Shown here: in pieces, positions 8,220-17,497 of the stretch
Numbering within the stretch: position 1 is the first letter of the stretch
How the letters are laid out: the number at the start of each line of letters is the position of its first letter
Source: Tetraselmis striata
Lineage: Eukaryota; Chlorophyta; Chlorodendrophyceae; Chlorodendrales; Chlorodendraceae
Assembly: GCA_006384855.1 (NCBI GenBank)
Contig: VCJN01003028.1
Coordinates: 52,018-116,017 of the forward strand
Direction of reading: 5' to 3'
DNA: 64,000 bases
Made by a program: the position numbers and the translations under genes
The notes under the pieces: generated by a model
The model's database searches: none
The model's input: only the letters and a program-made list of their open reading frames with translations
What the model was told of the DNA's origin: nothing

Positions 8220-9017
8220 ATGAATGTCATAAACCACATTCTCATAAAGCCATTGGCCCAGCCCACCCCATCACATTCTGACGATCCTGCCAGCCTAGCC
8301 GAGCAAGCCATGAATCTCCCTGTCTCTTCCGCGGTCATCGCGCGCCTGTTGGGGTGCAAGTATCTCTTCTGGACCCGCGCCGCCGAGCTGGCCCGCACCG
8401 GTACCCACCGCAACGCGGCCGGGGGGGTCTACTCCCACAAAGACCGCCGTGGGAACAAGAAGCCGCTGGCCCAGCGCGTGACACTGGCGATCCGCCACAT
8501 CGAACTCCTGGGCGCGCTGGCCCCGGGAGGCCACTTTCCGCTTGGACTTCTGGCGTTCGTGGACGCCGACCTGACGCCCGTGGCGGTCAACGCCTCCTTC
8601 CAGGCGCAGGAGACCGAGCACGCGAGGAACCCCTCCAAGAAGAAGCGTCGCTTTGACATCGTGCAGTCCGGGCGCGGTCCCGTGATGGTCCGCGTGTTCC
8701 AGGGACACACCAACGACGTTCCGGTGCCGCCCGAACTTCTAGTGCGCTACGACGGCGACAAGGCTTACCACGGAACTAACGCCGAGGCGTGGAGCGTCAT
8801 CCGGAGCAACGGCCTGAAGCCGATGAATCGCCACGCCGTCCACATGTCCGTATCTCCGGAGTCGGTGGCGGGGTACCGCCCCAACTCGGACGTGACTATC
8901 GTCGTGGACGTGGCGCTCCTGCGCGAAGAGACCGGCATGGAGGTGTACCGCAACACCGGCAACGACGTGTTGCTGTGCAATGACGCCATTCCCCCGCGCT
9001 TCCTGAGCGCCGTGTAG
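8220..9017 (+). CDS. kptA: KptA/Tpt1-like RNA 2'-phosphotransferase
   Basis: The product has 265 residues from the ATG at 8220. The C-terminal half matches the KptA/Tpt1 fold: MVRVFQGHT (R158, H163), YHGTNAEAW (183-191), NRHAVHMS and a final VDVALLREETGMEVYRN...DVLL stretch. The family moves an RNA 2'-phosphate to NAD+, finishing tRNA splicing in eukaryotes; some members ADP-ribosylate RNA or DNA ends. The N-terminal 100 residues have only a weak trace of the usual LSxxLxxxLRH motif, so substrate specificity may differ. The frame is uninterrupted. It is preceded by an A-rich stretch ending at the ATG. Confidence 0.85.
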   Translation: MNVINHILIKPLAQPTPSHSDDPASLAEQAMNLPVSSAVIARLLGCKYLFWTRAAELARTGTHRNAAGGVYSHKDRRGNKKPLAQRVTLAIRHIELLGALAPGGHFPLGLLAFVDADLTPVAVNASFQAQETEHARNPSKKKRRFDIVQSGRGPVMVRVFQGHTNDVPVPPELLVRYDGDKAYHGTNAEAWSVIRSNGLKPMNRHAVHMSVSPESVAGYRPNSDVTIVVDVALLREETGMEVYRNTGNDVLLCNDAIPPRFLSAV

Positions 9018-9040
9018 ATGCGAAGACATGCTAAACCTGC

Positions 9041-9066
9041 AGCATCGCGCTTTGGGTAACCGTATG
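9041..9066 (+). repeat. Family 3 subterminal fragment
   Basis: A 26-bp match to the region just inside the left end of family 3 elements (34269-34294), differing at one position. It has no terminal repeat, so it is a relic. Confidence 0.6.
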
Positions 9067-9100
9067 TTCCTGAGAGGACCGGTTATCCTCTTTTAAATGT

Positions 9101-9181
9101 GACTCAACACGCTTACAAATTACGCCGATTTGGTGTTGTCATGGAGACTAGCAAAACTAGCTGTTCCATTTCTAGCTAACA
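9101..9181 (+). repeat. Solo family 1 right end (possible stand-alone guide-RNA unit)
   Basis: The 81 bp match almost exactly the noncoding stretch that follows the Fanzor stop codon in family 1. The match begins 1-2 bases after the stop codon position and ends a few bases short of the terminus. No Fanzor or transposase codons are attached. It lies 50 bp upstream of the VP39-like gene. Confidence 0.8.
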
Positions 9182-9231
9182 TGGTTGCATTATAACATGT
9201 TGCATTATAACAAACCCTTATACTTGTCGTC

Positions 9232-10431
9232 ATGTCACCCGCTTGTAGGGAGGCTCTCCGAATCTGCAACCATTCCGCTTCGGCGGGCGGGGTATTGGAC
9301 GCGGACCTTGCCAGAGCGACTGCCGCACTGCGCGGTGGCCCCCCGGTTCCAATGTTTCTATTTGCAGACGAATTCAAACCGCTTGTCCGTCGCGGGACGA
9401 GGTTCTCGGACGTGGAACGCGACCCGCGATATGGCGACTGTTCGTTCGCCAACTGCCACATGGGACAGCGCAAACTTCAGCTCGCCATTTTGCTTTTCTT
9501 GAAAGAGTACCTGTCCATCGACGTCGAGGCTCCGCCGGACGGTACGGGAACAGTTGTGGTGTATGTCGGCGCGTCCGTCCCAGCTCTCGAGTGTGCGATG
9601 AGAGCCATGCCGGCCGCGCGGTTTCTGGCGTACGACCCGGACCCCAAGGTGGAGGAAGTTGCGAGGAGGAGACGGCTCGACGCGTCATATATCTCGATAG
9701 CCTCCGTCCCGGTTTGGCCTCCGAAGACCTCCAAGGGGCGAAAGCATCGCACCGTGATTCTCATTGGGGCCGCGGGCTGGTTTGATGACAACAAAGCCGT
9801 ACGCTTGTCCAAGGCGCTGAAGGCCGACCGAAGTGTCGCGCGTACCCTTTTTGTGTCAGACGTGCGCGGCGACAGGGCCAACGAGACCGACGTTTTCCGC
9901 GACATGATGGCACAACAACGTTGGACGTGTATCATGAGGCCCCGTGCATTCAGTCTGAAATTCCGACTTCCGTATGACAACGAGGCCTTGCGGACCGCAT
10001 TCGTCAATACGCGGGGCACGCGCCCTCCCAGCGGCAAAATTTTTTACCTTCGCGGACGCGCAATGCTGCAGGCCTACCCTCCGCGACAGAGTGCGGAAAT
10101 GAGGCTACTTGGACTTCCTAATGCCCCTGGTACGAACGCGTCCGTCGCCATGAAGAGATACGACGTGTCTGATCTGGAGGTCAAATGCGCCGTTTTCAAT
10201 GCGGCGTATCGGTCTGCGGACATATTTGTAAACAACAAGCGCATACGTGCAACCTGGGATCAAGTGGTGGAATACGACGTGGCGACGCGGTTCCCCGGGG
10301 CTATCGACGCGGCTCCGAGCCGATGTGTCGGTGGCACGAGGCAATACAAATCGTCTACGCAGATCCAGAAACAGGTGGAAGCCGCTTGTCTTTCAAATAA
10401 ACTACATTCCAGAAATTGTGGGACACCATAG
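9232..10431 (+). CDS. Poxvirus VP39-like cap-specific mRNA 2'-O-methyltransferase
   Basis: The product has 399 residues. Conserved blocks in order are HMGQRKLQ (K81), VVVYVGAS with YDPDPK for S-adenosylmethionine binding, LFVSDVRGD (D210), MAQQRWTCIMRP, SLKFRLPY (K243) and SAEMRLLG (E289). These give the K-D-K-E tetrad of the VP39 family, which methylates the first transcribed nucleotide of capped mRNA. This is the clearest NCLDV-type gene in the window. A family 2 transposon inserted at TA 10398-10399, so the last nine residues and the stop codon are transposon-encoded; the catalytic domain is untouched. Confidence 0.88.
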   Translation: MSPACREALRICNHSASAGGVLDADLARATAALRGGPPVPMFLFADEFKPLVRRGTRFSDVERDPRYGDCSFANCHMGQRKLQLAILLFLKEYLSIDVEAPPDGTGTVVVYVGASVPALECAMRAMPAARFLAYDPDPKVEEVARRRRLDASYISIASVPVWPPKTSKGRKHRTVILIGAAGWFDDNKAVRLSKALKADRSVARTLFVSDVRGDRANETDVFRDMMAQQRWTCIMRPRAFSLKFRLPYDNEALRTAFVNTRGTRPPSGKIFYLRGRAMLQAYPPRQSAEMRLLGLPNAPGTNASVAMKRYDVSDLEVKCAVFNAAYRSADIFVNNKRIRATWDQVVEYDVATRFPGAIDAAPSRCVGGTRQYKSSTQIQKQVEAACLSNKLHSRNCGTP

Positions 10432-10580
10432 GTCCGCTAAGTTCGTCCCTCAAAACGCAATGTAGTTTATGGTCCCCTCGCGGGGACCTGCTAGCAAGGT
10501 TACCCTGGGGGTTACCCTTGCAGCGCGACTGTGCCGCCATCGACGCGCACGACACAGCCGTGGGGGTTAGATTTTCCCTA
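10400..10580 (-). ncRNA. Candidate guide (omega) RNA region, family 2
   Basis: The 181 bp lie between the Fanzor stop and the transposon end. They hold a strong hairpin (GGTCCCCTCGCGGGGACC), a repeated GTTACCC element, and an outer complementary pair AACTACATT/AATGTAGTT that would close a larger stem. The same segment, or its terminal 60-100 bp, is kept in the remnants at 23526, 32091 and 35831. Position and conservation fit a Fanzor omega RNA; transcription is inferred. Confidence 0.5.
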
Positions 10581-12958
10581 TCAGCCCAAGGGATGATGCT
10601 GCGGTCCCTGTCGCATGGCTCTAAGCGCAGCTTCGTATCCTTGCTTGGTGTAGCACTCTATTCCCGCGAGGAAAATCTCAAGGATGCTGATGGCGGCGTC
10701 TTTGTCCCTCGACTTGTAAGGAGATGCGCGACATGCGTTGGATGAACAACACCACAGCTCCCGGACATCGACCATCCGCTGGATTCGGCCCCCTTCGGTA
10801 GTCTTCTTCCACCTCAGCATTCTGATAGGAAATGTGGGCATATGGCAACGCGAACACACTTTCGTCGTGTACGCTTCGCCGACCTTCACGACCTTCGCCG
10901 CAAAACGTGCCGCAGACGCTTCCATTGCCTTCCGAGGCACGGCTCGTTCTCCTCTTCCCGACGCAGAAAACTTCCCGTCTCCAAACACCACGACAGTGCG
11001 GCTCAGATCATGTCGCGCATCAAGACCCACTTTATGCCTCCAAAAACGGTCCAGTGTTCTGCGCTTCGCTGCGAAGGCGGTCAGGTCCATCATGGACGTC
11101 CACCGACCCAATTGGTGGGCCCACACAACCTCGATTGAGGGGTCACCATCGGAGCGAGGAAGCGGACTCATTCTGAGCCTCAGAGCCTCCTCAAAAGCTT
11201 CTGGGTCGGCTGTCTTGATGCTGGCTTCCTTCCATTTCTTCAGGTGTTCGGATATTGCTCTGTCCCTCATGCGGCGCTTTCTTGCACGACGGTTTATGCC
11301 TGCCTGCTGGTAGTACTCCTTGCGCGTCAGACGTGTCGATCCCTTCTTCAGCCCTTCCTCCTCCGTCCACTCGACGACGGTGGCGATGTCTGCCCTCCCC
11401 GGATCGTTCGCCAACACTCTGTCAAAGACGACATCTTCTAGGTCATCCTTGGTCGCCATTCCCGCGGAAGCTAGAGGATTGGTCTTCGAGGTCCTCAGCA
11501 CGACGGAAACGCCGTCGCTCTCCAGGGACATGTTGTCGCTGAAAACGAAACCGGCTGGAACGCTAATCAGGGATCGCTTGAAGTCTTCAGTCAGGGCTTC
11601 CCGCCCAGCTCCACGTGACAGTAAACCCACCGCCTTGCACAGGCCCACCAGGGTGTCCGCGTCCAACGTCACCATCTGCCTCCTCTGCCCGAAGATCGGC
11701 AGGAGAGGGAAGCGCTTGGGTCGGCGTTTCTTTCCGAGCTTCTCGGCGAGACGGATACCCTCCTCCACCTCCAACATCATCCGACACACGGCGATTAACG
11801 CCCGTGATGGGTGTGTCTTCAACCATCCGATGGTGATGACTCCAGCGAAGCGTAGCATACTGCGCGCCGCGCTTATAAGCCTCCCGAAACGCCTGTCTGC
11901 TGACGAGGTCGTGTGGAGGACATCCTCCACTACCTGTTGCTTCTGCTCATCGGTCGCCCTCCGGAAAACGCGTCCCGCTGCCGCAGTCACGAGGCGCCTA
12001 ACTTCTTCGTCAGGGACCGCTCCTCTGTGTGCTCTGCAAGCGGGGAGGAACTCCTGAACATGGGTAGCCACCTCACGTCCCGATCCCTTCAGGCTGTCCA
12101 TCTCGGGCATGCGCCCCGCTAGAAGTTCGGTGCACACGGCCTCTCTGTCCGCTTCTTGATCCCTCGACAATTCCAAACGGCCTCCTCTACCGCGGTCGAA
12201 TAAACGTCGGCTCCGTGGAAGATGTCTCCTCTAACCGCGTCAACGAAGGCCCATGCCTCTCGAGTCAGTGCGATAGGAGGGCCTCCGGGTCTACCGAGGC
12301 ATCTCTGTTTTATGGCGAGCCTGGCACGGTCCGGTATATCAGGAAACATTGCGCGAACCGCGGAGGTGACGCGCTGGTGGAAACGGTGCGACAGGATCGT
12401 GAGAACGGAAGACTTCAGCTTCCTCGCGGCCGCGTTGACACAGTTTCCTGAGTACGGGACCTGCTCTGTGTGGGGGATGAGGAACCTCTTCGTGTCAGCG
12501 AACGACTTCACTTCAGGGTACGCGCCAGCACGTACTGAAGAAGAAGAGTACATCATACACTGCCTGTAGAACGTCTGGTCTGTCAGAAGGTCGTCGGAAG
12601 GAAGGTTCCCATCGTTCATCCGGTGGAGGACGTAGTTCGTCGCCAGAAGAGACCCGTGGTGCATCAACCTCGAAACCGCAACGACGAGCTCCTCTACCCT
12701 TGCGACAAACAGATCCTTCTCGTCCGTGGACATGAGAAGCGCTCTCCTTAAACATCGCTTGACTACCCGTAGCTCGGCCCCAGCATCTTCGTCCTCCTCG
12801 TCATCAGGGCTCCTTCCGTCCCCTTCCATCGGGCTGATGACGCCGTTTATTGTGTTTCGTAGTCTTAAGCTCTTGTTGCGGGATCCGGAGGCGGAGTTGA
12901 TTTGCTGCTGTTGTGTGCTCTCGTTAAGCGTTTTGCTAGTTACCGGCAACTCCTTCAA
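10581..12958 (-). pseudogene. Fanzor of family 2, split by a frameshift
   Basis: The N-terminal frame runs from the ATG at 12958 to 12119 (279 codons); the C-terminal frame overlaps it (open through 12176 to 10581). The C-terminal part has the Fanzor RuvC pieces: ANDPGRADI (RuvC-I Asp), VVVFGDGKFS, then VGEAYTTKVCSRC with the relocated glutamate beside the zinc ribbon, a second cysteine cluster (WCCSSNAC) and SRDKDAAISIL (RuvC-III Asp). LESDGVSVVL before RuvC-I matches the TDG motif of family 1. One indel near 12119-12200 separates the two frames. A sequencing error or recoding cannot be excluded, but decay is more likely given the neighbours. Confidence 0.85.
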
Positions 12959-12995
12959 CGTGCGCTTGAGAATGTCGGAAGAAGGCGGAGATTTT

Positions 12996-13826
12996 TTACG
13001 GCGTGAGCGTTTCTAACGCTCCGTCTAAGCACCCACCGGGAGTGCGGAGCGCCTGTTTCATGACACTGAAACACCCCTCTATGGGGTTGAACTCTGGGCT
13101 ATATGGAGGTGTGAACAAAAGTGAGATGCCGGCGCCTTCAGCGGCCTGTCGCACAGCAGCCGTTTTGTGGAATCTGGCATTGTCGAGGATCGCTGTGCTG
13201 CCTTGCGCGGAGATGTTCCGTACGAATCCTGCAAAACGTTCCGATGTGATTGAGCCCTTTACCACTTCGTGATGCACGACGCCGCGCGTTGGTGAGACAG
13301 CCAAAAGCAGAGTCACGCGCCCTGTACGGACGGGAGACTTCCGGCGGTGCACGCAACGTGTCCCCTTCAGCGTGTATCCGTTCCTGGGTGAGTCGTCCAC
13401 GTAGATGCTCGTCTCGTCCACGGCGATGATTTCCGACGCATTGTTCAAGAAAGTACGCCCTTCTTCCGCGGTGGCGACCTTTGGGGCGAACCGAGGTCGT
13501 GTCCTTTTTCTACTGAAGTTAGCGGCACGGATAGCTCGATGAACCGTGGTCATCCCCACCTTCTCACCCTGTTCGCGGACCTTCTTGAGAAGCGCCCCTA
13601 CTGTGAGGAAAGGATTCTGTTGCAGATGCTCCGCTATTTTCGGTCTTAGTCTCGCGACGGCGCTTTGCCTTTGCTTCCTACCATTCGTGTGTGGAACCTT
13701 CAGAGCACGCGCCCAGCGCGCTACAGACGACTTCCCGACCCCATAAATCTTTGCCACCCTCCTGAGTGACCTGTCAAAATGGAGGTAGTGAATAGCTGCA
13801 CGATGTCGGAGGGTACTTCTGTGCAT
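12996..13826 (-). CDS. Tc1/mariner/IS630-type transposase of family 2
   Basis: The product has 276 residues. The N-terminus has a helix-turn-helix (RRVAKIYGVGKSSVARWARAL, about 22-42) and a second winged region (residues 55-105). The DDE catalytic core is complete: D137 in IIAVDETS, D215 in AILDNARFHK and E250 in PEFNPIEG. Length and order are those of IS630/Tc1 transposases, which cut and paste into TA. It is encoded upstream of the Fanzor on the same strand, 37 bp from the Fanzor ATG. This is the only transposase in the window that looks fully competent. Confidence 0.9.
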   Translation of the reverse strand: MHRSTLRHRAAIHYLHFDRSLRRVAKIYGVGKSSVARWARALKVPHTNGRKQRQSAVARLRPKIAEHLQQNPFLTVGALLKKVREQGEKVGMTTVHRAIRAANFSRKRTRPRFAPKVATAEEGRTFLNNASEIIAVDETSIYVDDSPRNGYTLKGTRCVHRRKSPVRTGRVTLLLAVSPTRGVVHHEVVKGSITSERFAGFVRNISAQGSTAILDNARFHKTAAVRQAAEGAGISLLFTPPYSPEFNPIEGCFSVMKQALRTPGGCLDGALETLTP

Positions 13827-13885
13827 TGACTAGAACAATTATAAGTGTCCCAGAAAAAAATGGAAAACAGTTTACAAAGCAAAAT

Positions 13886-14296
13886 TCATTTCCATCGCTC
13901 CATGTCTCTCGCTAACCAGGACGACATGAACACCACACTCTCGATGTGAGACGGGGTGTTGTCTACCACCATTTCCTTCTCTTGACGCGTCTGAGCGATA
14001 CCGATGATGTTTATACGCAATGTCGTTGGTTTCAACATGGGTAGCGGCGCCAGTAACAGGTGGAGTTCGTCACTCCGCGTGACAGACTCGTCAGTTCTCC
14101 GCCCGACAAAGCTCTCGAAATGGAGTTCGGCTTCTCGAACACCCACGTGGTCTGTCCACACGACGAAAGGCGATGGCCCGGGCTCATAACATTCCAGATC
14201 TGACCCCGATCCGATTTTTTTCCAGTCGATGTGTTGTGGGAACGGCGCAAAAACAACGATGGGTTCATATGGATCAACGTAGACGAGCTGCCACAT
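13886..14296 (-). CDS. Hypothetical protein
   Basis: The frame has 136 residues from an ATG at 14296. It contains two short hydrophobic strands (LVYVDPYEPIVVFAPF, LRINIIGIAQ) and no recognised motif. The 3' end is 13 bp from the right terminus of the family 2 transposon, so the native downstream region has been displaced; the C-terminus could have been shortened. Confidence 0.45.
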   Translation of the reverse strand: MWQLVYVDPYEPIVVFAPFPQHIDWKKIGSGSDLECYEPGPSPFVVWTDHVGVREAELHFESFVGRRTDESVTRSDELHLLLAPLPMLKPTTLRINIIGIAQTRQEKEMVVDNTPSHIESVVFMSSWLARDMERWK

Positions 14297-14396
14297 ATGT
14301 ATTATTTGTTTGTATATAATCGTTTAAGCGTTTGACATACGCATCAAACTGCGTAAGGCACAATCGTCTTGTCTCGCAACATTTTCACGTCGAAGT

Positions 14397-14915
14397 TTAG
14401 ATTCGGGTACTTTTCGATATACTCTGCACAAACCTTTCGACTTGCCGAACCAACTCTTCATGGTTTGGTGTCACATTTTCGAGTATGTTCTGAGACTCCA
14501 GAAACCCAGTGTTTATGGTGTACGAGGATGCGTCCCAATCCGTCAAAAATATAACTTTGTCGCCACCGGAACATATGTCGACAAATCTCCGAATCCGTCT
14601 TCGGTATTTCTCGTACACTTCCGAATACTCGGTCTGTTCCGAGTCAAAGTCGTGTCTGAACAGAATACCACTCCGTCGGCACCACACTTTCCACATCCGT
14701 TTCTTTATAGGAACGTCCATGTAACTCTGTTGCTTTGGATCGAAAAACAGATTGTCGGTTAAGAAAAACTCGAAGTATGTCTCAATTGCTTGGGTGATTC
14801 TGTCTACGTTGCATACAACCCAATCAAAAGGTAACGCTTCCTTGCGGAGCCCGATACTCCGCAGAAAAGATGTCACGTCGCACGTGACACCGATGGGAAT
14901 ATATATTTTTCTCAT
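14397..14915 (-). CDS. DUF1796-type putative papain-like peptidase
   Basis: The product has 172 residues. IPIGVTCDVTSFLRSIGLR (with Cys12) followed by ALPFDWVV is the hallmark start of the DUF1796 family, proposed to be papain-like cysteine peptidases and frequent in giant viruses. KVIFLTDWDASSYT is in the usual place of the later conserved strand. No biochemical function is established for the family. The upstream region has an A-tract/CTGGGAA element 10-20 bp before the ATG, also found upstream of the 16099 gene. Confidence 0.7.
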   Translation of the reverse strand: MRKIYIPIGVTCDVTSFLRSIGLRKEALPFDWVVCNVDRITQAIETYFEFFLTDNLFFDPKQQSYMDVPIKKRMWKVWCRRSGILFRHDFDSEQTEYSEVYEKYRRRIRRFVDICSGGDKVIFLTDWDASSYTINTGFLESQNILENVTPNHEELVRQVERFVQSISKSTRI

Positions 14916-14994
14916 TGAAGTCGTTCCCAGAAAAAAAGCACCAAAGGGTATGTGCCGTACTCGTACCGATACGCGGCGACACGCGGAGTCCCGG

Positions 14995-15172
14995 CGGCAC
15001 GGATAGCTCGATTAACCGTGGTCATCCCGACCTTCTCACCCTGTTCGCGGACCTTCTTGAGAAGAGCCCCTACTATGAGGAAAGGATTCTGTTGCTGATG
15101 CTCCGCTATTTTCGGTCTTAGTCTCGCCACGGCGCTTTGTCACGCGCGGAGCGCGCTACAGACGACTTCCCG
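14995..15172 (-). pseudogene. Family 2 transposase N-terminal fragment
   Basis: The sequence matches the intact transposase around codons for RPKIAEHLQQNPFL to TTVHRAIRA and, after an internal deletion of about 58 bp, its earlier codons up to the GKSS region. It is a dead remnant lying between the DUF1796 gene and the LRAT-like gene. Confidence 0.75.
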
Positions 15173-15226
15173 TATGCGGGTCCGCGGCGGTGTCCAGTGA
15201 AACACCTTCATACCTCACGGGACGGT

Positions 15227-16099
15227 TCATACTATAGGCACAATCCTTGCGGGCTGAGGTTTGTGCGACAGTGTCTTATTGACCCAGGTGGGTGGGGGTA
15301 ACAAAAAATCTCGACAAGTGTCCGCCCTTCCCGTCTTGCAGTATGTGGCAAAGTGCTCGCAGTTGAAGGTCTCCTCGTTGTACTGGATCCCCTCACTCTG
15401 TTTCGCACGGGCGCGCTCTATGCAGTCTGTTTCATCGCCCGGGTATTTCACCACACGGAGGGCCCTCGGGTTTGCCGCGGCAAATTGGTAGAGGTCGACC
15501 TCAACGGTGTTCTCCCCCGGAACCATGTGGATGACCTTCTCCTCGCCGTTTATTTCGCCAAGATATATGCCGTGGTGCCAGAAGCATTCCTCCCCGTTGC
15601 CGCCCCTGAAGGGGACGATCACATGGGTGCCGGGGGTGTGATTCTTCACAAGACCAAAGGTGCCCACACGGTGACAAAGTTCGGTCTCCGTTTCTGCCAT
15701 CTCCCCCCAGTTTCCAGACCCCATGATTTGAATTTTTGGGAAAAACTGTAGAGAATCGTTTTGACCTAACGACCCCATAAATTGTAACACTTCAGTCATC
15801 GACTCCATCGTTGTTGCATGCAGACCCCTCTCGTTCACAAGCTTCACACACTCCCGTGTACAGACTACATTATCAACCAATGCCCATAACTCCGGATTCA
15901 TGTCTTGCTTGGGGTCATCAACAATAAGTGTGACAGTAGTGTTCAAAAAGCGGGTGTTGTGTAGTACTGCCCGCTCCATTTTGTTTATAGATTTTGCATT
16001 GAATACCACCTTTGTGTTTCGCGGAATTTTGGATGGGTCAATCTCATCAATATCTACTTTTGCTCCAACTCCAAAACCGACAACAGCAGTAGTATTCAT
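15227..16099 (-). CDS. LRAT-like (NlpC/P60 superfamily) protein with extra N-terminal domain
   Basis: The product has 290 residues. The LRAT-type catalytic set is visible: CFWHHGIYLG (H175/H176), VIHMVPG (H191) and FNCEHFATYC (C247). LRAT-fold thiol enzymes transfer acyl groups to or from lipids, and plant and viral relatives share the HxxH...NCEHF pattern. About 130 N-terminal residues form a separate domain seen in none of the other five LRAT-like genes here. A C-terminal proline-rich tail follows. It is intact and is the largest member of the family in the window. Confidence 0.75.
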   Translation of the reverse strand: MNTTAVVGFGVGAKVDIDEIDPSKIPRNTKVVFNAKSINKMERAVLHNTRFLNTTVTLIVDDPKQDMNPELWALVDNVVCTRECVKLVNERGLHATTMESMTEVLQFMGSLGQNDSLQFFPKIQIMGSGNWGEMAETETELCHRVGTFGLVKNHTPGTHVIVPFRGGNGEECFWHHGIYLGEINGEEKVIHMVPGENTVEVDLYQFAAANPRALRVVKYPGDETDCIERARAKQSEGIQYNEETFNCEHFATYCKTGRADTCRDFLLPPPTWVNKTLSHKPQPARIVPIV

Positions 16100-16258
16100 G
16101 TTGTAAACTATTTCCCAGAAAAAAATGACACAGTTGAACCGCGTCTATTCATGGTCCATCCTGTATTCAACGCAACCCCTTTCCACAGTCTCCACGATCT
16201 CATGATCCGTTAAATTTACAGAGACATACTCGGGGCTGCGGGTCTGTGGGAACTCGTC

Positions 16259-17176
16259 TCAGGGGCACCCGTGATCGCGCGCCCACGCCAGGACGTCCAG
16301 GTGGCCTTCCTCGTCGGCGGCCTCGCGCGTCGATCTGTTCCAGGGACAGCCGTTCTCGCGTGCCCATATGAGAATCTCCAGGTGGCCGCCTCGTGCGGCC
16401 GCCTCGCACGTTTCTTCGTCCCAGGGGCAGTTCTCCTCTTGCATCCACCGGAGGACTTCCTAATGCCCGCCCTTGGCGGCGGACGCGAACGTCCATCTGT
16501 CCCAGGGACAGCCGTGCTCGTGCGCCCACCGGAGGACGTCGAGATGGCCTCCGTGCGCGGCAGACGCGCACGTCGAGCTGTTCCAGGGACAGTCGTGTTC
16601 GTGTAGCCAGCGGAGGACGTCCAGGTGGCCGCCGCGTGCAGCGGCCTCGCACGTGTGCTCGTCCCAGGGGGAACCGTTCTCGCGTGCCCATATGAGGACG
16701 TCCAGGTGCCCGCCGAGCGCCGCGGCAAAGCAAGTGTTGACGTGCCAGTCGCACCCGTTATCGCGCGCCCATTTGAGAACATCCAGGTGGGCGCCGAGCG
16801 CTGCGTGGTAGCACGTCCATTCGTCCCAGGGGCAGCCGTTTTCGCGAAGCCACCGCAGGAGTTTGAGATGGCCGCCCTGGGCGGCGACCCAGCACGTCCA
16901 CTCGTTCCAGGGGCATCCTTTCGCGCGCGCCCACCGGGCGTACTCGAGGCGCCCCTCGCGCGCGGCGGTGTTCATGATCACGCAGGACCCGAATAGGAAG
17001 TGACGGAATCGGGGCTTCCAGCTGGCGGCGTCGCAGGCCTTGCGCCACTGCGCGGACACGAAGGCCGCCGCCCAGAGGTCCGCGGGCCGGAGGTTGTCTG
17101 CGAACATGCCCGCCAAGTCGTCGGGCACGTTGTTCCAGTCTCTGTCGCTCTCGGTGGCGGCGGGATCGGGGATCAT
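16259..17176 (-). pseudogene. F-box/ankyrin gene with one in-frame stop
   Basis: The N-terminus (MIPDPAATESDRDWNNVPDD) parallels that of the 7413-8045 gene, so I chose the ATG at 17176; another lies at 17194. An F-box segment and about seven ankyrin-like repeats follow. After KGGH a TAG at 16460-16462 replaces the expected leucine codon of GGHLEVLRW. The same frame then continues with two more repeats to a stop at 16259. A single T-to-A type change (TTG to TAG) explains it. The shortened protein could still fold, because ankyrin arrays tolerate truncation. Confidence 0.8.
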
Positions 17177-17497
17177 GGCGACGTCGCCGGGCATCCGTTT
17201 CCTGTGCAGACTGTCTCGCTCTGCTTAAGTTATAGGTTAGCCGTGTTTTCTTCTGTAGGGGTCAACAAACGTGTTTGACCTCTCGTGCGAACGTTGTCCT
17301 TGTGGGCCATACCGACGCGTTTGGGGGGAACGGTATTTTTCGTGTGAAGCGTACGCAAGCGATCTCGGATCGGGGTGTTTTTTCGGGCCCGCGAAAAAGT
17401 GAAGAGTGTAAAACTGTCCCCTGCTCAAGACAACCAGCGCTCCTATTACCAATGCCAACAGCACCAACACCAACCGCTCTTACCACGCACACGCACC

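Larger units (their letters stand above)
10400..13872 (-). mobile_element. Family 2 Fanzor/mariner-type transposon, full length (3473 bp)
   Basis: The element is flanked by TA at 10398-10399 and 13873-13874. Its inverted terminal repeats begin AACTACATTCCAG at the Fanzor end and AACTGTTTTCCA at the transposase end, and both then reach GGGACAC. Inside, on the minus strand, are a DDE transposase (12996-13826) and a Fanzor (10581-12958, frameshifted). The left end also carries an internal inverted pair (AACTACATT near 10400 and AATGTAGTTT near 10460). Partial copies occur at 612, 14995, 22612, 23526, 32091, 35831 and 37968. Confidence 0.9.

Noticed and set aside
8295-9029. Several antisense frames opposite the KptA-like gene
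   Set aside because: They are shadows of a GC-rich coding region; KptA motifs are on the plus strand.
12119-12200. Programmed ribosomal frameshift in the family 2 Fanzor
   Set aside because: No slippery heptamer with a downstream structure is evident, and family 1 Fanzors are encoded in one frame. A mutation is simpler.
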